DNA from: Thermodesulfovibrionia bacterium
Lineage (GTDB): Bacteria; Nitrospirota; Thermodesulfovibrionia; UBA6902
DNA: 64,000 bases
Reading direction: 5' to 3'
Assembly: GCA_030646035.1 (NCBI GenBank)
Contig: JAUSMY010000046.1
Span: 1 to 64,000, forward strand
In this document: piece after piece, positions 17,763 to 27,102 of the stretch
How the letters are laid out: every line of letters starts with the position of its first letter
Position numbering within the stretch: position 1 is the first letter of the stretch
Position numbers and translations under genes: made by a program
Notes under the pieces: generated by a model
What the model was told of the DNA's origin: nothing
The model's input: only the letters and a program-made list of their open reading frames with translations
Databases searched by the model: none

Positions 17763-18999
17763 ACTGGCAGTAACTACCCTGCGAGATAAAATCAAAATTA
17801 AGCATGGCTTCGCGTTCAAAGGTGAACTCTTTTCTTCAGAGGGAGATTATGTTGTATTAACGCCTGGTAATTTTCATGAAACTGGAGGCTTCAAGTTTGA
17901 CCCAAGTAAAGCAAAGTTTTACAGTGGAGAGATACCGTCAGATTACATTTGCAATCAAGGTGATTTGATAGTTGCAATGACTGAACAAGCCGAAGGCTTA
18001 TTAGGTAGTTCTGCAATTGTTCCAGAAGATAATCGCTTCCTTCATAATCAACGAATTGGCTTGGTAACAGTGGATAGCAATGAAATTGACAAATTATTCC
18101 TGTATCACTTGTTAAATACCAAAAGCGTTCGCCGACAACTCAGTAGCAGTTCTTCTGGCTCAAAAGTAAAGCATACTTCCCCCGACAGAATATATGATGT
18201 AATTGTTAGTCTTCCATCTCTTCCCACCCAGCAAAAGATCGCCGCAGTCCTCTCCGCACTGGACGCAAAAATCGAACTCAACCAGCGCATCAACGTCGAG
18301 CTGGAGTCTATGGCAAAAACATTGTACGACTATTGGTTTGTGCAGTTTGATTTTCCCAATGCTAAAGGCAAATCCTACAAAACCAGTGGCGGGAAGATGG
18401 TCTGGAATGAGGAGTTGAAGAGAGAGATTCCGGAGGGGTGGGAAGTAGGTACACTATTAGACATTGCTGATTACATGAACGGCTTGCCCTGTCAAAAATT
18501 TAGACCAACAGGTAAAGGGTTCTTGCGAGTTATCAAAATAAAAGAAATGCGAGATGGTCTTACTGAAAATTCCGAACTTGTCAGACCTGACATTCCCGAA
18601 AAAGCAATAATTGAAAACGGTGATGTTCTGTTTTCATGGTCTGCTTCCTTGGAAGTACAAATATGGTCTGGCGGAAAAGGCGCACTCAACCAACATATTT
18701 TCAAAGTAATATCTGAGAAATACCCTAAATCGTTTTACTTCTACCAATTGATAAATTATTTACAGCACTTCAAGATGATGGCTGAAAACCGCAAGACTAC
18801 AATGGGGCACATTACACAAGATCATCTTAAACAAAGTCGCATTGTGCTTCCTCCCAAAAAGTTGACGGAAGACCTCGAAAAGATAATAGCGCCTATCTTC
18901 GAGAAGAAGATAAATAATGAAATCGAAAAACAACATCTGACGGAACTCCGCGACTGGCTCCTGCCGATGCTGATGAACGGTCAGGTGAAGGTAAATTAA
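17755..18999 (+). CDS. hsdS: Type I restriction enzyme specificity subunit (HsdS)
   Basis: The DNA-recognition subunit. Two target-recognition domains are followed by helical spacers: the first spacer is PSLPTQQKIAAVLSALDAKI, then ELNQRINVELESMAKTLYDYW. The second ends LRDWLLPMLMNGQVKVN. The two half-sites recognise the two parts of a bipartite sequence; the specificity cannot be predicted by eye. 414 aa and complete. It is the last of the three overlapping hsd genes. Confidence 0.95.
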   Translation: MGKLAVTTLRDKIKIKHGFAFKGELFSSEGDYVVLTPGNFHETGGFKFDPSKAKFYSGEIPSDYICNQGDLIVAMTEQAEGLLGSSAIVPEDNRFLHNQRIGLVTVDSNEIDKLFLYHLLNTKSVRRQLSSSSSGSKVKHTSPDRIYDVIVSLPSLPTQQKIAAVLSALDAKIELNQRINVELESMAKTLYDYWFVQFDFPNAKGKSYKTSGGKMVWNEELKREIPEGWEVGTLLDIADYMNGLPCQKFRPTGKGFLRVIKIKEMRDGLTENSELVRPDIPEKAIIENGDVLFSWSASLEVQIWSGGKGALNQHIFKVISEKYPKSFYFYQLINYLQHFKMMAENRKTTMGHITQDHLKQSRIVLPPKKLTEDLEKIIAPIFEKKINNEIEKQHLTELRDWLLPMLMNGQVKVN

Positions 19000-19038
19000 A
19001 GCAAGACATCAAAACAAACTAGTAAGAATCGATATCTT

Positions 19039-19929
19039 ATGAGATGGCCAACTGAATTAATTACTATTATAAGTGGACTAGTTGTAATTATTACCGGTGT
19101 AGTTGCAGCTTGGCGATTCATTGTCCGCTGGCGTCGAAAACATAAAACACCCATCACAAAAAATGAAGTGTCTTTACTTGCAGATCGTTTTATAGACCTT
19201 TTCAAAGCTCATGGCATCGAGCGTACACAAATCCCCAGATTTTTGGGCGAGCCATATAATTTAACCCTTTCTGATGTAAGCACAAATACAACACTCCTGA
19301 CCCGCTTAGATGAAAACATCCTATCAGCTGTTTGTGAACTATTTGGGGTTCAGAGAGAATGGCTTGATAAGGGCAGTGTTCCTATGTATACCCAACTCTC
19401 ATTTTATAAAGACATGAACCGATATGTTGGTTTCCTTTCTGAAATTACAAAGAAATATGATAGGGTCCAAGGATTTGCTATAAAATCACCTGAAGATAAA
19501 CTTAAAAAAACAGGCAATCGATTGCCGATAGCATTATTGTTTCAGGTGTATATTGGCATACTCGACGACGAACCAATTTATAAATATTATCTGGCTGATG
19601 ATGAATGGTACTGGGATTATGATAGGACGCGTATCCAGCTTAAAGCGATGTTCTTTGCCGCCTTTCAATTCCAAGTTTTTATATGTGGTTGTGAATTGCC
19701 GAAAAGTGAGATAAAAAATCTGATCGCGGGAAGGGCTTTCCCCGGCCCACTCGTGAATAATCTCAATTGCGTGAGGTGGCACCCTGATGAATATATTTGC
19801 ACATCAGAGGAAAGTCCTGTTGCCATAGACAGCAAGGAAGCATTAATAGCAAGGGAATACATGGCAAATACCGGCTGGCTTCAAAAATTAGAAAATATAA
19901 CTGGTAAAAAAGCAGTATTTAGTCTTTGA
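19039..19929 (+). CDS. Membrane-anchored HTH-like protein of unknown function
   Basis: I do not recognise this 296-residue protein. Residues 6-31 (LITIISGLVVIITGVVAAW) form one membrane segment followed by a basic stretch, RWRRKHK. Residues 40-115 look like a Cro/XRE-type helix-turn-helix: FKAHGIERTQIPRFL, then TTLLTRLDENILSAVCELFG and VQREWLDKGS. The C-terminal 180 residues (DEWYWDYDRTR, FICGCELPKSEIKNLIAG, CVRWHPDEYIC) match nothing I can name. It follows hsdS by 40 bases and may be cotranscribed. Its place in the defence island makes an accessory or signalling role plausible, but that is inference. No Shine-Dalgarno is evident. Confidence 0.6.
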   Translation: MRWPTELITIISGLVVIITGVVAAWRFIVRWRRKHKTPITKNEVSLLADRFIDLFKAHGIERTQIPRFLGEPYNLTLSDVSTNTTLLTRLDENILSAVCELFGVQREWLDKGSVPMYTQLSFYKDMNRYVGFLSEITKKYDRVQGFAIKSPEDKLKKTGNRLPIALLFQVYIGILDDEPIYKYYLADDEWYWDYDRTRIQLKAMFFAAFQFQVFICGCELPKSEIKNLIAGRAFPGPLVNNLNCVRWHPDEYICTSEESPVAIDSKEALIAREYMANTGWLQKLENITGKKAVFSL

Positions 19930-19974
19930 TTTTGACATTATAAAAACAAACTGATTCAATGTTGAAATGAAGAT

Positions 19975-20325
19975 ATGAACCTCCCCGACATCCAAAAGAC
20001 CCTCCGCAAGTTCGCCGAAGCCAGAAACTGGGATCAATTCCATAGCCCGAAGAACCTCTCAATGGCGCTTGCCGCCGAAGCGGCTGAACTGCTTGAGATA
20101 TTTCAGTGGCTGACAGAAGAGCAGTCAAAGGATATCGTCAATTCAGAAAAAGAGATCGCACAGGTTAAGGAAGAGATAGCAGACGTCTTTATCTACCTCG
20201 TCCGCCTTGCTGATAAATTAAATATCGACATCGAAAAAGAAGTCCTCGCCAAGATCGCCCTAAATGAAAAGAAATACCCCGTCGGCCTCTCTAAAGACAA
20301 CGCCGTGAAGTATAACAAGAGATAA
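19975..20325 (+). CDS. MazG-like nucleotide pyrophosphohydrolase
   Basis: An all-alpha NTP pyrophosphatase of 116 residues. The metal-binding acidic pattern is visible: EAAELLEIFQW, then EEIADVFIYLVRLAD (E-x2-E ... E-x3-D). Small MazG-like enzymes, such as the iMazG/dCTPase type, remove non-canonical or excess (d)NTPs. The beginning, LRKFAEARNWDQFHSPKNLS, is typical for the family. It is 45 bases after the HTH protein and ends the plus-strand run of the island. Substrate unknown. Confidence 0.85.
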   Translation: MNLPDIQKTLRKFAEARNWDQFHSPKNLSMALAAEAAELLEIFQWLTEEQSKDIVNSEKEIAQVKEEIADVFIYLVRLADKLNIDIEKEVLAKIALNEKKYPVGLSKDNAVKYNKR

Positions 20326-20347
20326 TATCTGAAGCGAGAGGAAGCGC

Positions 20348-20569
20348 TTACAACTTATTAAATTCTTCTATTGATAATCCAGCCTGTTGAATTAATTTCC
20401 GAAGAAGGCCGGGGCCAAGTTCTTTATGCTGTGGCACAGATAATGTCCACTGGTAGTCAGGCTTTATGAGCATTACATGAGATCCTTTCTGGCGGGCTGC
20501 AGACCATCCTGCTTTTTTGAACTTCTTTACTGCTTCTGCGCCTGAACAGAGTTTTAAAGAAGGGCCCAT
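20348..20569 (-). CDS. hicA: HicA-type toxin (mRNA interferase)
   Basis: A double-stranded-RNA-binding-fold toxin of 73 residues. The key histidine is in KGSHVMLIKP, and the sequence continues with LSVPQHKELGPGLLRKLIQQ, typical for HicA (YcfA-like). It is second in the hicB-hicA pair: its start codon shares a base with the hicB stop, so it is coupled to its antitoxin. Confidence 0.9.
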   Translation of the reverse strand: MGPSLKLCSGAEAVKKFKKAGWSAARQKGSHVMLIKPDYQWTLSVPQHKELGPGLLRKLIQQAGLSIEEFNKL

Positions 20570-20769
20570 TAGACAGCGACTTCGATCAGGCGGGAACTGT
20601 CAAAAGACTGCTTAGACTCCATAACCTCTATCCAGCCTTCAACAGCCTCTTTTATATTGGCTATGGCCTCATTCTTTGTCTTGCCCTGAGAAAAACAGCC
20701 CGGAAGCGCAGGAACCTCAGCAACAAAATAGCCGGCTTCATCCTGTTCAATATTTATATGTAATTTCAT
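20569..20769 (-). CDS. hicB: HicB-type antitoxin, short form
   Basis: A 66-residue partner of HicA with the partially degraded RNase-H-like fold: EQDEAGYFVAEVPALPGCFS, then GKTKNEAIANIKEAVEGWIE. It lacks the C-terminal DNA-binding (RHH or XRE) domain of long HicB proteins, so autoregulation may be weak or may need another factor. It is transcribed before hicA from its own promoter. Confidence 0.88.
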   Translation of the reverse strand: MKLHINIEQDEAGYFVAEVPALPGCFSQGKTKNEAIANIKEAVEGWIEVMESKQSFDSSRLIEVAV

Positions 20770-20791
20770 GGTTTCACCTTGAGTTGAAATT

Positions 20792-20820
20792 ATTATATCA
20801 CAGGCAGGATTTCGGGTAAA
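20792..20820 (-). promoter_or_regulatory. Promoter for hicBA
   Basis: On the minus strand TTTACC (20820-20815) and a perfect TATAAT (20797-20792) are 17 bases apart. hicB begins 23 bases further on. Confidence 0.65.
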
Positions 20821-20931
20821 CTTAAGGAATTAACCCGCATTATCACTCTTTGCCAAAGGCGTATTTCTAATCTTTCCAGCTTCCACACTATCTATGATAT
20901 AATTGACCTTGATTTTTATAGCTTAAGGAGA

Positions 20932-22356
20932 ATGACTTTGACTGAAAAGATACGCGTACGATTTGCACCGAGCCCCACAGGTTTTCTGCATGTAGGAGGG
21001 GCGAGGACGGCATTATTTAACTGGCTTTATGCAAAGCACAATAACGGCACCTTCATTTTAAGGATCGAAGATACTGACAGGACCCGTTCTACTGACGAAT
21101 TCATTGACGCGATCATTGACGGCATGAAGTGGCTCGGGTTTAGCTGGGATGAAGGCCCGTTCAGGCAGACTGAGCGCTTTGATATCTACAAAAAATATGT
21201 AGACAAACTCTTGTCAGAAGGCAAGGCTTATCACTGTTACTGCTCTCCTGAGGAGCTTGAGGCAAAGCGCAAAGAGGCGATGAAAGAGGGCAGGGCGCTG
21301 AAATACAACGGCAAGTGCAGAGGGCTGAAAGAGCCTGTTGTTGGAGTAGAACCTGTTGTAAGGTTCAGGATGCCGCAGGATGGACAGACAGTTGTTCATG
21401 ACCTGATAAAGGGCGTTGTTGAGTTTAATAACGAACAGCTTGATGACCTCATCATACAGCGATCAGACGGCACTCCGACATATAACCTGACCGTTGTCGT
21501 AGATGACGTTGATATGGAGATAACGCATGTTATAAGAGGTGATGACCATCTTAATAATACTCCGAGGCAGATCCAGATATATGAAGCCCTGGATTACGCG
21601 GTTCCGAAATTCGCGCATCTTCCAATGATACTCGGCGCTGACAAGGCGAGGCTATCTAAGAGGCATGGCGCGACTTCAGTTACCGCTTACAGGGATATGG
21701 GGTATCTTCCTGAAGCGCTTGTAAATTATCTTGTGCGCCTCGGATGGTCTTACGGGGATCAGGAGGTCTTTACAAAGGAAGAGCTTATTCAACATTTCTC
21801 TTTTGAACATATCGGAAAGGCAGCTGCTGTATTTAATCCTGAAAAACTTGACTGGCTGAATGCGCAGTATATTATGGGCTCAACGCCGGAGAGGCTTGCT
21901 GAGCTTGTCATGCCTTTTCTTGTCAAAGACGGATTGCTCAAGGAAGGAGAGACAGTTGACATGGCATGGCTGTCTAAGGCTGTCCTTACTCTGAAAGAAC
22001 GGTCAAAGACATTGGTTGAGCTTGCTGAGTCGATGCGCTACTACATTGCCGAAGAGATAAAATATGATGATAAGGCATGTAAGAAGTTCCTTAATAAAGA
22101 GTGCCTTGAACTCTTAGTTGAACTGAAAGAGAGTCTGGCTTCAGCTTCTGATTTCAGCGCAGCCGGGCTTGAGACTGTCTTTAAATCTATTGTTGAGAAG
22201 CACGGAGCAAACCTTGGAAAACTCGCGCAGCCTGTAAGGGTCGCTATTACAGGCGGAACTGCAAGTCCCGGGATATTCGAGGTGCTTGAGATCGTGGGGA
22301 AAGATAAGACTGTTAAAAGATTAGAAAAGGCTGTTGATATTATAAAGGCTTCATAG
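20932..22356 (+). CDS. gltX: Glutamate--tRNA ligase GltX
   Basis: Class I aminoacyl-tRNA synthetase charging tRNA-Glu. The HIGH-type motif is in [20 protein letters not shown] and the KMSKS-type motif in [37 protein letters not shown] is also conserved. The C-terminal helical anticodon domain begins near residue 340. 474 aa is normal. AAGGAG precedes the start, and TATAAT lies at 20898-20903. It is first in a run with glnS, gpsA, larB and larC. Confidence 0.97.
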   Translation: MTLTEKIRVRFAPSPTGFLHVGGARTALFNWLYAKHNNGTFILRIEDTDRTRSTDEFIDAIIDGMKWLGFSWDEGPFRQTERFDIYKKYVDKLLSEGKAYHCYCSPEELEAKRKEAMKEGRALKYNGKCRGLKEPVVGVEPVVRFRMPQDGQTVVHDLIKGVVEFNNEQLDDLIIQRSDGTPTYNLTVVVDDVDMEITHVIRGDDHLNNTPRQIQIYEALDYAVPKFAHLPMILGADKARLSKRHGATSVTAYRDMGYLPEALVNYLVRLGWSYGDQEVFTKEELIQHFSFEHIGKAAAVFNPEKLDWLNAQYIMGSTPERLAELVMPFLVKDGLLKEGETVDMAWLSKAVLTLKERSKTLVELAESMRYYIAEEIKYDDKACKKFLNKECLELLVELKESLASASDFSAAGLETVFKSIVEKHGANLGKLAQPVRVAITGGTASPGIFEVLEIVGKDKTVKRLEKAVDIIKAS

Positions 22357-22373
22357 CTGTACAAGGGTTAAAT

Positions 22374-24053
22374 ATGTCTAATAATGATTCTCCCAAACCA
22401 TCTGACTTTATCAGGGATATGATCTCTGAAGACCTGAAGCTGAATAAGAACGAGAGCCGCGTGCATACGCGCTTCCCGCCTGAGCCTAACGGCTATCTTC
22501 ATTTAGGCCACGCAAAGTCCATATGCCTTAATTTCGGCATCGCAAATGAATTTAAAGGCGGGCTCTGCAATCTGCGGTTTGATGATACCAATCCGACTAA
22601 AGAAGAGGTTGAATATGTTGAAGCGATAAAAGATGATGTTGACTGGCTCGGCTTTGACTGGGCTGACAGAGAATACTATGCCTCTGACTACTTTGATAAG
22701 CTGCATGACTATGCTCTTCAACTTATCAGTAACGGCAAGGCATATGTATGCGACCTGAGCGCCGAAGAGATGAGACAGTACAGGGGGACGCTTACAGAAC
22801 CGGGTATAGAGAGCCCATTTCGCGATCGTTCAGTTGCGGAGAACATAGCACTCTTTGAGCTAATGAGGGGAGGGGAGTTTGAGGACGGCTCACGCACACT
22901 CCGCGCAAAGATAAATATGTCATCAGGCAACATCAATATGCGCGATCCTGTGATATATCGCATACAGAAGTCCCACCATCACAGGACAGGCGACAAGTGG
23001 TGCATCTATCCTATGTATGATTTTGCTCACTGTGTATCAGATTCTATTGAGGCTATCACTCACTCGCTCTGTACGCTTGAGTTTGAAGACCATCGTCCAT
23101 TGTATGACTGGTTTTTGGATGAATTGAATATCTATCATCCGCAGCAGATAGAGTTCGCGCGCCTTAACATAACCAATACTGTATTGAGCAAGAGAAAACT
23201 TATCACTCTTGTAAATGAAGGGCATGTCACAGGTTGGGATGACCCCCGGATGCCGACACTTTCAGGCTTGCGCAGGCGCGGGTATACTCCTGAAGCGATC
23301 AGGAACTTTTGCGAACGTATAGGCATTGCCAAGAGGAACAGCACTGTTGATATGGCGCTGCTTGAGCATTGCCTGCGAGAAGACCTTAACAAACGCGCCC
23401 CGCGTTTTATGGCGGTGCTTGACCCTCTGAAGGTTGTAATAGAGAACTATCCTGAAGATCAGGTAGAAGAGTTTGATGCCGTGAACAATCCTGAAGATGA
23501 GAGTATGGGCACGAGAAAGGTGCCTTTTTCGCGGGAGATATATATTGAGCGTGATGACTTTATGGAAGACCCGCCGAAGAAGTTCTTCCGCCTGGCTCCC
23601 GGACGTGAGGTGCGTTTAAGGTATGCTTATTTCATAACCTGCACCGATGTGGTCAAGGATGAGAACGGGGTTATCACTGAGATTCGCTGCAAGTATGACC
23701 CTGAAACAAGAGGCGGCGATTCTTCTGACGGACGCAAGGTCAAGGCAACGATCCACTGGGTCTCTGTATCTCAATCCCTTCCGGCTGAGGTGCGGCTGTA
23801 TGATCACCTCTTTTCTGTTCCTGAGCCGGGTGAGGATTTTATAGCAGATCTGAATCCGAACTCGCTTAAGACAATGTCATTCAGCCGTATCGAGCCTGCT
23901 CTTGTGGATGCGTTCATGTGTCAGTTTGAGCGGCTCGGCTATTTCTGTATCGACCCGCAGGACTCTTTCAGAAAGAAGATGCCGGTCTTTAACAGGACAG
24001 TGACTTTGAAAGATACATGGGCTAAAGTAAATAAAGCGGAGAATAAAACATAG
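22374..24053 (+). CDS. glnS: Glutamine--tRNA ligase GlnS
   Basis: Class I synthetase charging tRNA-Gln directly. [20 protein letters not shown] is the HIGH-type motif, and NTVLSKRKL is the KMSKS-type motif. The region [20 protein letters not shown] and the beta-barrel anticodon domain after about residue 340 ([20 protein letters not shown]) identify GlnRS rather than GluRS. 559 aa is full length. It is 17 bases after gltX; the side-by-side arrangement is unusual, since many bacteria lack GlnRS and use GatCAB. Confidence 0.97.
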   Translation: MSNNDSPKPSDFIRDMISEDLKLNKNESRVHTRFPPEPNGYLHLGHAKSICLNFGIANEFKGGLCNLRFDDTNPTKEEVEYVEAIKDDVDWLGFDWADREYYASDYFDKLHDYALQLISNGKAYVCDLSAEEMRQYRGTLTEPGIESPFRDRSVAENIALFELMRGGEFEDGSRTLRAKINMSSGNINMRDPVIYRIQKSHHHRTGDKWCIYPMYDFAHCVSDSIEAITHSLCTLEFEDHRPLYDWFLDELNIYHPQQIEFARLNITNTVLSKRKLITLVNEGHVTGWDDPRMPTLSGLRRRGYTPEAIRNFCERIGIAKRNSTVDMALLEHCLREDLNKRAPRFMAVLDPLKVVIENYPEDQVEEFDAVNNPEDESMGTRKVPFSREIYIERDDFMEDPPKKFFRLAPGREVRLRYAYFITCTDVVKDENGVITEIRCKYDPETRGGDSSDGRKVKATIHWVSVSQSLPAEVRLYDHLFSVPEPGEDFIADLNPNSLKTMSFSRIEPALVDAFMCQFERLGYFCIDPQDSFRKKMPVFNRTVTLKDTWAKVNKAENKT

Positions 24054-24055
24054 AT

Positions 24056-25045
24056 ATGAAAAAGATCGCTGTCATAGGAGCGGGAAGCTGGGGAACCGCG
24101 CTGGCATTTCTGCTTGGTGAGAAGGGATATGATGTCTCTCTCTGGGTGTATGAGCCTGAACTTGCTGATGAGATTGCAAAGAGCAGGGTCAATTCGAAAT
24201 TCCTGCCTGACGCAGCGCTTCCTCAAAACATTACACCTTCAAGCAGTATGCGTGATGTTATGAAAGATGCAGAGGTTGTGCTCAGCGTTGTGCCGACGCA
24301 GCATACGAGAAGGGTCTTTAAAGAGGCGGTTTCTTTTATTCCTCAAGGCGCGCACATAGTAACCGCATCCAAAGGTATTGAGAACGGCACACTTCTTACG
24401 GTGTCGCAGATAATTGAAGAGATGACCGGACGCAAGGCGTCTGCTCTTTCAGGCCCGAGCTTTGCCAAAGAGGTCATAAAGAAACTGCCGACAGCTGTAA
24501 CATTAGCATGTGAGAGCGAAGAAACTGGGCGGCTGCTTCAGAAGATATTTAATACCGACCACTTCAGGGTCTATACAAATACCGATGTGCTCGGAGTTGA
24601 GCTTGGCGGCGCGCTGAAGAATGTCATGGCTATCGCTTCGGGAATTTCAGACGGCCTCGGCCTCGGCTCAAGCGCAAGGGCTGCGCTTATCACGAGAGGG
24701 CTTGAGGAAATAATCCGTCTTGGTATCGTCATGGGCGCGGATGAGAAGACATTCAGGGGGCTCAGCGGCATGGGCGACCTGGTGCTTACATGCACAGGCG
24801 TTCTGTCAAGGAATTATACCGTAGGCACAAGGCTTGGCAAGGGCGAAAAGATCAAAGATATCATCTCAAGTATGGCGATGGTAGCTGAAGGTGTCGCCAC
24901 TTCTGAATCAGCATATGAACTTTCAAGAAAATACAGAGTTGAGATGCCTGTGGTTGAACAGGTCTATAAAACAATTAATCAGGATAAGTCTCCAAGAGAC
25001 GCGGTTAAGGAGTTGATGGCAAGAAGTCTTAAGGCAGAACATTAG
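24056..25045 (+). CDS. gpsA: Glycerol-3-phosphate dehydrogenase [NAD(P)+] GpsA
   Basis: Reduces dihydroxyacetone phosphate to sn-glycerol-3-phosphate for phospholipid synthesis. The Rossmann motif VIGAGSWGTALAFLL, the segment SGPSFAKEV, the catalytic lysine in GGALKNVMAIASGI, and GLSGMGDLVLTCTG are present. 329 aa is normal. It begins two bases after glnS, so it is cotranscribed. Confidence 0.97.
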   Translation: MKKIAVIGAGSWGTALAFLLGEKGYDVSLWVYEPELADEIAKSRVNSKFLPDAALPQNITPSSSMRDVMKDAEVVLSVVPTQHTRRVFKEAVSFIPQGAHIVTASKGIENGTLLTVSQIIEEMTGRKASALSGPSFAKEVIKKLPTAVTLACESEETGRLLQKIFNTDHFRVYTNTDVLGVELGGALKNVMAIASGISDGLGLGSSARAALITRGLEEIIRLGIVMGADEKTFRGLSGMGDLVLTCTGVLSRNYTVGTRLGKGEKIKDIISSMAMVAEGVATSESAYELSRKYRVEMPVVEQVYKTINQDKSPRDAVKELMARSLKAEH

Positions 25046-25050
25046 ACAAA

Positions 25051-25803
25051 ATGGATAATAAGAAGATAATAAAGATACTTGAGTCTGTGAAGGCAGGTGA
25101 TGTCTCGGTCATGAAGGCGATGGAGACCTTAAAACATCTTCCGTATGAGGATATGGGTTTTGCCAAGGTGGATCATCACAGGTCATTGAGGCACGGCATA
25201 CCTGAGGTTATATATGCTCAAGGCAAGGAGATAAAAGATATTGTTTCAATATCAGATTCGATCCTGAAACGAAGCGGGAAGCTCTTTATAACCAAGGCAT
25301 CAAAACCTGTTTTCCAAAAGATAGAAGCTCTATGCAGGAAGCATAAAAAGAAGGCTGAGTTTTATGAGAGGTCAGGTGTGATAGTTGTCGGAGGCGAGAA
25401 GAAGAAGCAAGGATTTGTAGCGGTCATTTCCGCAGGCACATCTGATATCTCTGTTGCTGAAGAGGCGGCTGTAACAGCCTCTTTTCTCGGAAGCAGGGTT
25501 GAGATAACTTATGATGTCGGAGTTGCCGGCCTGCACAGGCTTATAGATGCAAAGGATTCATTGAAAGATGCAAAGGTGCTGATAGTTGTTGCAGGGATGG
25601 AGGGCGCTCTTCCTTCTGTTGTCGGAGGCATGACTGACAAGCCGATCATCGCAGTCCCGACCTCGGTAGGATACGGCGTGAACCTCGGCGGCATTACCAC
25701 GCTCTTTGCAATGCTGAGTTCATGCGTGCCGGGAATAGCTGTAATGAATATAGATAACGGTTTCGGCGCAGGCGTCTTGGCGCATAAGATAAATTTACTA
25801 TGA
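25051..25803 (+). CDS. larB: LarB: pyridinium-3,5-biscarboxylate mononucleotide synthase
   Basis: First enzyme of nickel-pincer nucleotide (NPN) synthesis; it carboxylates nicotinate adenine dinucleotide at C5 and hydrolyses the product. The N-terminal part has HRSLRHGIPEVIYAQGK. The PurE-like C-terminal half has VISAGTSDISVAEEAAVTA, YDVGVAGLHRLID and VVGGMTDKPIIAVPTS. 250 aa is full length. The gene is followed with ATGA overlap by larC. Confidence 0.94.
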   Translation: MDNKKIIKILESVKAGDVSVMKAMETLKHLPYEDMGFAKVDHHRSLRHGIPEVIYAQGKEIKDIVSISDSILKRSGKLFITKASKPVFQKIEALCRKHKKKAEFYERSGVIVVGGEKKKQGFVAVISAGTSDISVAEEAAVTASFLGSRVEITYDVGVAGLHRLIDAKDSLKDAKVLIVVAGMEGALPSVVGGMTDKPIIAVPTSVGYGVNLGGITTLFAMLSSCVPGIAVMNIDNGFGAGVLAHKINLL

Positions 25804-27074
25804 TCGCATACTTTGACTGTTTTTCAGGGATAAGCGGCGATATGATCCTCGGCGCGCTTGTGGACGCCGGGGTTTCTCTAGAGGCCTTAAAAAAGGAACT
25901 CTCTAAACTCCCTGTTAGCGGATATGAATTAAAAGTTAAGAAAGTTAAGAGGTCAGGATTCTCAGCAACAAAGGTCGATGTAGTTCTGTACAACCCCTCT
26001 CAATCTCCCCTTACCAAGGGGGGACTTAAGGGGGGTCAGCCTTCAGCTAAAAAATGGAAGGACGTTCAGAAGATAATCAAGACATCCTCGCTGTCACAAG
26101 ATATAAAAGCGAAAGGTCTATTGATCTTCAAACGGCTCTTTGAGGCTGAGGCAAAGGTTCATGGAGAGAAAATTCAGGACGTTCATCTGCATGAGCTCGG
26201 CGCGATTGACTGCATAGTCGATATATTCGGTGCGCTGATAGGGCTTGATATGCTCGGTATCACAGAGATTTATTCTTCTCCTTTAAATGTTGGAGGAGGA
26301 ACCGTAAAGACAGCACATGGTATATTGCCTGTCCCGGCTCCGGCGACTCTGGAGCTTTTGAAAGGCGTTCCGATCTACTCATCAGGCGTGGAGCATGAGC
26401 TTACGACACCGACAGGAGCTGTGATAATATCATCACTCTCAAAAGGATTTATGCCGTTTCCTGATATGAAGGTCTCGGGCACAGGGATAGGGGCCGGCGG
26501 CAAGGATTTAAAGGAACAGCCGAATGTGCTGAGAATATTGATCGGGGAGAACACACCCCTGCCCCTGCTTAAAGCACCTACTGTTGGTCTTGATAGAGGG
26601 GAAAACTTTCCCACTTTGAAAAAGGGGGAGAAAGGGGGATTTTCAGATAAAAATATCACTGTCATAGAAACCAATATTGATGACATGAACCCTCAGGTCT
26701 ATGAGTATGTGATGAAGAGGCTGTTTAAGACAGGCGCGCTTGATGTCTGGCTGACAAATATCATTATGAAGAAGGGCAGGCCCGGGATCAAGCTGACGGT
26801 TATTTGTGATGACGGCAAGAGGGACGAGCTTTCAAAGGTCATATTCACAGAGACAACAAGCATCGGCATTAGATTTTATACCGCCGGGCGGGAAGTGCTT
26901 GCGCGGGAGATAAAATCTGTAAAGACAAAGTTCGGAAATATAAATGTGAAGGTTTCAAGCCTTGACGGTAAGATACTTAAGACAACTCCTGAGTATGACG
27001 ACTGCAAAAAGATAGCGAAGAAGCACGGCATTCCGCTTTTAGAAGTCATGAAGAAAGTAAGCGGGAAATCTTAA
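25800..27074 (+). CDS. larC: LarC: nickel-inserting protein for NPN cofactor
   Basis: CTP-dependent cyclometallase that inserts nickel into the pincer cofactor used by lactate racemase-like (LarA) enzymes. The family start YFDCFSGISGDMILGALVDA is clear, as are VHLHELGAIDCIVD, HGILPVPAPATLELL and IETNIDDMNPQVYEYVM. At 424 aa it is a little long: two G-rich segments (residues about 67-78, SPLTKGGLKGGQ, and about 268-283, FPTLKKGEKGGFS) come from dispersed repeats read in frame. The segment PLPLLKAPTVGL lies between histidine-free linkers, so these are probably tolerated surface loops. It overlaps larB by 4 bases. No larA or larE is in the window. Confidence 0.94.
   Translation: MIAYFDCFSGISGDMILGALVDAGVSLEALKKELSKLPVSGYELKVKKVKRSGFSATKVDVVLYNPSQSPLTKGGLKGGQPSAKKWKDVQKIIKTSSLSQDIKAKGLLIFKRLFEAEAKVHGEKIQDVHLHELGAIDCIVDIFGALIGLDMLGITEIYSSPLNVGGGTVKTAHGILPVPAPATLELLKGVPIYSSGVEHELTTPTGAVIISSLSKGFMPFPDMKVSGTGIGAGGKDLKEQPNVLRILIGENTPLPLLKAPTVGLDRGENFPTLKKGEKGGFSDKNITVIETNIDDMNPQVYEYVMKRLFKTGALDVWLTNIIMKKGRPGIKLTVICDDGKRDELSKVIFTETTSIGIRFYTAGREVLAREIKSVKTKFGNINVKVSSLDGKILKTTPEYDDCKKIAKKHGIPLLEVMKKVSGKS
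25998..26042 (+). repeat. G-run dispersed repeat, in-frame copy 1 in larC
   Basis: The bases TCTCCCCTTACCAAGGGGGG, then ACTTAAGGGGGGTC, match the intergenic copy at 12.85 kb in pattern. They encode QSPLTKGGLKGGQ without breaking the frame. Confidence 0.6.
26598..26645 (+). repeat. G-run dispersed repeat, in-frame copy 2 in larC
   Basis: The bases TTCCCACTTTGAAAAAGGGG, then GAGAAAGGGGGATTTTC, are read as FPTLKKGEKGGFS. Same orientation as copy 1. Confidence 0.6.
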
Positions 27075-27102
27075 TTAAAAGATCCCCCGTCACCTAATTA
27101 TC

